Positions 60,901 to 64,000 of a stretch of 64,000 bases of DNA are shown here, piece after piece. The DNA is from Geobacteraceae bacterium. Lineage in GTDB: Bacteria; Desulfobacterota; Desulfuromonadia; Geobacterales; Pseudopelobacteraceae. How positions within the stretch are numbered: position 1 is the stretch's first letter; every line of letters begins with the position of its first letter. The notes beneath the pieces were generated by a model, which was given only the letters and a program-made list of their open reading frames with translations, did no database searches and was not told the origin of the DNA. Where the stretch lies: NCBI GenBank assembly GCA_016720395.1, contig JADKKR010000008.1, positions 337,501 to 401,500 of the forward strand. The letters are read 5' to 3'. A program made the position numbers and the translations under genes.

Positions 60901-63266
60901 ACACCGCCAGCGGAGTGACTACCACCCAGACACCTGCGGCCGGCAACGGCGTCGGTCCGGTGAATCTCACCGTCCGGGGCACGACCCTGACCAAGAACTT
61001 TGCTCCGGCCACCATACTGACCGGAGTGTCATCAACCGCGACCTTCACCATCACCAACGGCGCCGGCAACCCGGCTCAGAGCGGATTGGCCTTTACCGAT
61101 ACGCTGCCGGCCAACGTGGTGGTAGCCAGCCCGGCAAACGCATCCACCACCTGCGGCGGTGGTAGTGTTACGGCCGGCTCGGGAGGCAATACCATCGAAC
61201 TGAGCGGCGGCAGCATGGCGCTGGCCCAGGCGACCTGCACCGTCACGGTGGATATCACCAGCAACACGGCCGGCACCTACAATAACCTCTCCGCCAATGT
61301 CACCGGGACCTCGCCAGGCATGACCACGACGACGTTATCGGCCACTTTGACGGTTAACGACCACCCGACCCTGAGCAAGTCATTCGCGCCGTCCACGATC
61401 GGCTTCAACGGCACTTCGGCCCTGACCTTTACGATCGCCAACTCAACCGGCAACCCGGCTCAGACAGGACTTGCCTTCACTGACACCCTCCCGGCAGGTG
61501 TGGTCATTTCGACCCCCAACGGTCTCGTCGGCGTCTGCGGCGGTGCGGTGACTGCCGCGGCGGGCGGCAATGTCATCACTCTTACCGGCGGCGCACTCGG
61601 GGCCGGCACGGCCAACTGCACCATCAGGGTTAATGTCACCTCCGCCGCTGCCGGCAGCTACCCGAACACCAATGTCGGCAATATATCCGCTCTGGGCGGC
61701 GGACTGACCGCCAATGCCCTGTCGAGTACCCTGACAGTGGTCGGTACGACCCTCAGCAAATCCTTTTCACCCGTCACCCAGATGCTCGGTTCTACCAGCC
61801 AGCTGACCCTGACGATCACCAACGGAACCGGAAACCCTGCCCAGACCGGTCTGGCCTTTACCGATAGCCTGCCGGCCGGTCTGGTGGTCGCAACCCCCAA
61901 CGGCCTCGTCAACGGCTGCGGCGGGGCGGTTACCGCCACGGCCGCCAGCACTTCCATCACCCTGGCCGGCGGGACGCTTGCGGCCGCTGCTGCGAACTGC
62001 ACCATCACCGTCAACACAATTGCTGCCGCCGCAGGAAGTTATACAAACAATGCCGCACGCATCGGTGGCACGTCCTCAAACATAGACGCCAGTGGCGTCA
62101 ACGCAACGGTCACCTACCTGGCACAGGCCGGTATAAGCAAGGTGTTTTCTCCCAACACCATCACCTCCGAGACACCGTCGACCATCACGTTCTCTCTCAG
62201 CAACGCCAACTCTATAACTCTGACCAACGCCGCGTTTACCGATTCATTGACCGGTATGGCCATCAACTCCAACCAGTCGGCGGGCGGTACCTGCGGCGGT
62301 GTGGCCGGCAACAGCTTCGCCCTGGGGCAGACCGGCCTGCTGACCTTCAGCGGCCTGTCGATTCCTCCCGGCGGCTGTACGGTCACAATCGTCGTGACGT
62401 CAGATGTGCCCGGCACCTATAACAATACTACCAGCGGTGTGACCACGACCCAAACCACGATCGGCGCAATCAGCAATACGGCCCAATTGACCGTCACGGC
62501 AGCCCCCGCCACCATCGCCAAGGCCTTTGCCCCGGCCACGATCAACCAGGGGTCGGCGACAACGATCACCTTTACCCTTGCTAACAGCAACGGCATAAAC
62601 CTTACCGCCGCAGGCTTCAGCGACCCCCTGACGAATATAGTTATCTCCGGGGCACAGTCGGCGGGCGGCACCTGTGCCGGGGCGGGCGGCAACAGCTTCG
62701 CCAGCGGACAGACAAATCTTGTCTTCAGTGGACTGACGATACCCCTGAACGGCAGCTGTACGGTGTCGATCGTGGTCACCAGCAACAGCACCGGCACCCA
62801 GACCAACCAGGCTTCGGGTGTATCGAGCAGCCAGGCCCCCACCGGATCCCCCTCCAACATCGCCAGTCTGGTCGTGCAGGGCCTGCCGAGCCTGACATTC
62901 GTTAAACAGTCAAATACAGCAACAGCTATTCCGGGGCAGACGATCAGCTATCTGCTCCTGACCACAAATTCCGGTACCGGTGCAGCCACAGCGGTCGTAA
63001 TTTCTGACAGCCTCAGCAGATACACCTACATGAGTACCGGCCCGTTCCTGTTTGCCGAAGGCTCACCGCCATCAGGTCTCTCTCCGGGTGTTCCGGTCTA
63101 CTCCAACGACAATGGAGCCACCTGGACGTATGTGCCGGTATCCGGTGCCGGTGGTGCTCCCCCGGGTTTTGACGGCAATATCACCAACTGGCGTATTCCC
63201 ATGACCGGAACCATGAATGCAGCTGGAGCGAACTTCACAATCCGTTACGATGCACAGGTAAAATAA
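54924..63266 (+). CDS. 2,780-residue exported repeat protein with glycine-rich head (operon gene 4)
   Basis: A signal peptide (1 to about 26) is followed by a beta-rich region and a glycine-rich region (about 290-500, with runs such as GGGGGGG). A DUF11 domain begins near 529. From about 687 to 2655 there are 15 tandem units of about 131 residues, each starting with a K-x-F-x-P-like motif (SKSFNPTSISAGG, AKAFAPATINQG). Fourteen carry one conserved early and one late cysteine (GGTCGG, then GCTVTV), and the unit near 60098 has four; intra-domain disulfides are likely. A final DUF11 domain starts near 2656. It is probably a long, rod-like surface adhesin or fibre. It follows gene 3 by 23 bases; no clear cell-wall anchor motif is seen. 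Confidence 0.9.
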   Translation: MKQTCTYIGIITCSLVLLLFGGQAYSQVCSNPGVDGPATPTGIINSYYPGTGTVIAGTTSITVNIAGKRGAAANIAAGDLIIIMQMQDADIDSSNTSGYGGSSSGSGYTSPNNSGVYEYAVVSPSYVTGANPITITAPLANSYRTSTASFSAGQRTFQVIRVPQYASADVGGTITATRWGGTGTEYTGGIVAFDVAGQLNWNGQAVDVTGLGFRGAGGISLAGANPTTGLTNTDFRTTAPTGAVPFAGTGLNRVNGGKGEGIAGTPRWVNNNNLLFDTGADGYPNGSFARGAPGNAGGGGTDGDVGTNQNNTGGGGGGAYSPGGMGGYGWTPGTPPMYMTGGYGGESVLMNAARLTMGGGGGAGTSNNATGTPGNGFASSGAAGGGIVIIRTRTTTGTGTINANGSAGNTTVLNDASGGGGGGGAVLMFATNSTLAGVTVNANGGNGGSNSPGAGVNPHGPGGGGGGGFVAISSTVPVSVNGGAYGTTNASATTTVDYGSSSSAGGYQIFALLPTDLPGAGSNALCNPLLTVTKTAGTPNTVPGGTATYTLSVTNAAGYGNATGVRLADALPSPFTYAATSSITYSGGATRTTTTNPLAGATAPFWSSFSIPGGGSVSITFTVNVPVGTALGTYQNPGTVTYDDPTRTAAGQTVTPGGTYAGGGAVPGSNYASGSSISEDVTVRSTATFSKSFNPTSISAGGTTVMTVTLGNPSGIPLTSAAFSDNYPAGLVNAATPAASTTCPGGAVTAAASGTSFSLSGATIPVAGCQVQVTVTSPVAGPFTNAIPAGALTNAENITNTVAGTGTLLARPTIAKVFAPIAVAQNTNDTLTFTITNTNAAGLTGTSFSDTYPAGLINATPLTTGGTCTGVTFSPATVAGGGLVAVTAGNVPANGSCTVTIQVRSATAGNYPNTAGGVTSVQTPQAGTPSATVALGVGLIVVNKAFAPSQIAVGGTSTVTLTLANPTGIAQTNGSLADTLTNMSISANQTAGGTCGAFTGNSLTAGQTGLSFSGINIPAAGCSITFTVSSNVAGSNQNTTSGVSTAILPVGPPSNSATLTVVQKPTIAKAFIPASITPGSTGSMQLTITNPNTIPLTGISFTDSYPANVINGTPFTLGGSCSGIITTATAGGSTFNVTSGSVPALSSCTITVPVTSVTAGAYNNATSGVATTETGTAGSASNTATLNVVVSPAVTAKSFSPVLISQNGVSTMTVTLLNANAVSLTNVNFTDALVNMTVANGTIGGSCVGTGSSPPLAAGATSLNLTVPTLGAGASCTVTVQITSSVSGANTNQTSGATSTQTPVAGSPSPVATLNVLRPPQLAKNFLPSQIPVNGTSTMTFTITNPNTTTALNNVRFTDTLSNMTVASTSFSETCSGSVSFSPALTVGGTQINPTLTALAANETCTISVTVTSGTISPAAGHSNTTSGAISTETSINPGTPASAALDVLGPVTISKTFNPATIPAGGTSTITFTLANPNASAMSGASFTDVFPAGMTTTNLAQNYIGAGPPVRGTCTGAVPNAKATTTLDDSPNSAAIPKGIIAGINIPANSSCTVMVDVTAAASGSYVNTVSGVSTTQVPTAGPGATGTLSVLARPTVSKAFSPSTIASGASATLTVTVNNPNPAAIALSALFTDTFPGGMTLAAAGSSGTCGGVTATPGANNFTIANGTSIPAGGCTVIVTVTSSTVGAATNTIAAGGLQTTAGTNLAAGADTLTVVAAGTNRLVYTKTFSVPQIQAGPTNATLDMTFTISNLSAGTAAQDIVFSANDLLPTAGGARMVFSTAAPNYCRITSASPAASCAFNGATAYPVTVPNSVGANPTFTYNMATTGTGLRLAANSTCVITCPVTIPAGTTGGTYTNNMTATVLNTSTGGFTTTTGDTASVLALKSPTITKTFTPNVIGAGSSSTVTFTLTNSAANTVAYTNATFTDTLTNMSISGNQTAGGTCAGAGGNSFTSGQTGVLTLTGLTIPAGGSCTVALLVTSTNVATNPNTASGVTTTQTPAAGNGVGPVNLTVRGTTLTKNFAPATILTGVSSTATFTITNGAGNPAQSGLAFTDTLPANVVVASPANASTTCGGGSVTAGSGGNTIELSGGSMALAQATCTVTVDITSNTAGTYNNLSANVTGTSPGMTTTTLSATLTVNDHPTLSKSFAPSTIGFNGTSALTFTIANSTGNPAQTGLAFTDTLPAGVVISTPNGLVGVCGGAVTAAAGGNVITLTGGALGAGTANCTIRVNVTSAAAGSYPNTNVGNISALGGGLTANALSSTLTVVGTTLSKSFSPVTQMLGSTSQLTLTITNGTGNPAQTGLAFTDSLPAGLVVATPNGLVNGCGGAVTATAASTSITLAGGTLAAAAANCTITVNTIAAAAGSYTNNAARIGGTSSNIDASGVNATVTYLAQAGISKVFSPNTITSETPSTITFSLSNANSITLTNAAFTDSLTGMAINSNQSAGGTCGGVAGNSFALGQTGLLTFSGLSIPPGGCTVTIVVTSDVPGTYNNTTSGVTTTQTTIGAISNTAQLTVTAAPATIAKAFAPATINQGSATTITFTLANSNGINLTAAGFSDPLTNIVISGAQSAGGTCAGAGGNSFASGQTNLVFSGLTIPLNGSCTVSIVVTSNSTGTQTNQASGVSSSQAPTGSPSNIASLVVQGLPSLTFVKQSNTATAIPGQTISYLLLTTNSGTGAATAVVISDSLSRYTYMSTGPFLFAEGSPPSGLSPGVPVYSNDNGATWTYVPVSGAGGAPPGFDGNITNWRIPMTGTMNAAGANFTIRYDAQVK
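56979..62890 (+). repeat. Array of 15 tandem coding repeats, about 395 bases each
   Basis: Unit starts fall near 56979, 57355, 57739, 58113, 58498, 58879, 59275, 59708, 60098, 60591, 60979, 61363, 61743, 62125 and 62506. Units share the K-x-F-x-P start, an F-T/S-D-x-x-P/L strand and a cysteine pair. The unit near 60098 is longer and has four cysteines. DNA identity between units is moderate, which points to old duplication. Confidence 0.85.
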
Positions 63267-63412
63267 AGCAATGAAAAGCCGGGTGAAATAATCGGGCAGG
63301 TGTACCAGCGGGCAGATCTGGAAAGGAAACACGTGAACGCACGCGTGCGGGTAGTACCTGTTTCAGGCTCATAAAAGATGTGCGCACTGAATCGACTGCT
63401 ACAGAAGCATTA

Positions 63413-63441
63413 AAAAAACCGCCCATGAGGGCGGTTTTTTT
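63413..63441. terminator. Bidirectional terminator at the end of the surface operon
   Basis: A perfect 12-bp stem (aaaaaaccgccc / gggcggtttttt) with loop atga lies between convergent genes, with T and A runs on the two sides. Confidence 0.9.
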
Positions 63442-63474
63442 GTATCGTGCATGACGTACGTAATTGTGAGCAGG

Positions 63475-64000
63475 CTACTTTATCCGTATGCCGATATCGT
63501 CACCACCTGCAAGGAGATCGTTAAGTGTCTGACTGATGGCGCTGGTCTCAAGCACTCCGTTGGGTCCTGCGGAAATGACCCAGACAGGATCAGTTGTTGC
63601 AAAGTTTGCGGCGTTGATGGCATAGGCGTTATCCCAGGGGTCCGGTGAATCCTGAGAAAAATAATTCTGCGCCTTGCCATTGTAACAGGTCTGTGCAATG
63701 GGAGGGTTTGCTGAAGGAAGATTCAGTATCAGTTTGAGTGCGACATCGTTCAGACCGAGCTGCCAGTCTCCGGAAGTGTTTGCGGGTGTGTTGCCGGAAC
63801 CCAGAATGGCGAGATACGTAAAAGAACAGTCCCCCGGCATGTAATAGGGCCATTTTCCCGTGTCCTTGCGGAATAGCATCACAGCATTCGAGATGGTTTT
63901 GCAATCCGCCAGAGCACGGGTCTTCTTCGCCTCATCGATCTGATTAAAGATCATCGGCACCAGGATGCCGGCCAGAATGGCAATGATAGCAGCTACAACG
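63475..64000 (-). CDS. Type II secretion-type pseudopilin (GspG-like), 5' end beyond the window
   Basis: At least 175 residues are visible. The frame is open to the window edge and begins with a pilin-like hydrophobic helix (VVAAIIAILAGILVPMIFNQ), followed by EAKKTRALADCKTISNAV, typical of GspG-family pseudopilins. The prepilin cleavage site must lie just outside. The C-terminal part has DPWDNAYAIN and GPNGVLET, which match the GspG C-terminal domain. Pseudopilins form the piston of type II secretion. The gene converges on the surface operon with a shared terminator. Confidence 0.88.
   Translation of the reverse strand, partial: VVAAIIAILAGILVPMIFNQIDEAKKTRALADCKTISNAVMLFRKDTGKWPYYMPGDCSFTYLAILGSGNTPANTSGDWQLGLNDVALKLILNLPSANPPIAQTCYNGKAQNYFSQDSPDPWDNAYAINAANFATTDPVWVISAGPNGVLETSAISQTLNDLLAGGDDIGIRIK

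Noticed and set aside
56979..62890. CRISPR-like periodic array
   Set aside because: The period is about 395 bases and fully coding in one frame; this is a protein repeat, not a CRISPR array.

Overview
The window is bacterial and most resembles a Geobacter/Pelobacter-type member of the Desulfuromonadia. The grounds are gene content and order (lipM-lipA, comEB-nrdR-ribD-ribE-ribBA, nnrD-acpS-pdxJ, glmM-cdaA-folP-ftsH), an FdhD-MobA fusion, roadblock/LC7 proteins, and giant exported DUF11-type proteins. The species cannot be named from this sequence alone.

Layout. Positions 1-2150 hold the 3' part of a 23S rRNA gene, a 5S rRNA gene and a terminator. Positions 2226-6901 hold housekeeping genes, mostly on the plus strand (lipoylation, NfeD/stomatin membrane proteases partners, tadA), with two small AT-rich membrane-protein genes on the minus strand. 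Positions 7095-26463 are almost entirely minus-strand core metabolism. One block is serA-lgt-SRPBCC-pfkA-corA-yvlD-lipoprotein-tilS, the next is ftsH-folP-cdaA-glmM, and the third is pdxJ-acpS-nnrD-CBS-tsaE-lysC-fdhD/mobA. Positions 26586-30174 carry trmL-truD, ackA and a 55-residue ferredoxin.

Positions 30476-32603 form a small signalling module: two roadblock/LC7 proteins and a HAMP sensor, behind a palindrome-flanked promoter. Positions 32695-39354 form an accessory surface-protein region. It holds a 1,889-residue FG-GAP/Calx-beta/DUF11 protein split by a frameshift, the decayed relic of a related protein, and a duplicated DUF2905 gene tail. Positions 39369-44050 hold queH and the riboflavin operon. 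Positions 44348-46489 hold a REC-PAS-GGDEF-EAL protein.

The most unusual part is the operon at 46978-63266. It encodes two small exported DUF11-type proteins, a 2,005-residue protein predicted to combine Ig-like/DUF11 domains, an OmpA-like peptidoglycan-binding domain and a C-terminal outer-membrane barrel, and a 2,780-residue exported protein. The last has a glycine-rich head and 15 tandem repeats of about 131 residues, each with a conserved cysteine pair. I read this as a candidate cell-surface display system. A type II secretion-like pseudopilin gene (63475 to the window edge) converges on it.

A caution: at least six frameshifts, mostly single missing G/C bases in short runs, lie between 32.2 and 44 kb. 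They hit the normally essential ribBA gene twice and the dCMP deaminase gene twice, so several are probably consensus errors rather than real pseudogenes. Several families of short intergenic word-repeats with inverted arms are scattered through the window.
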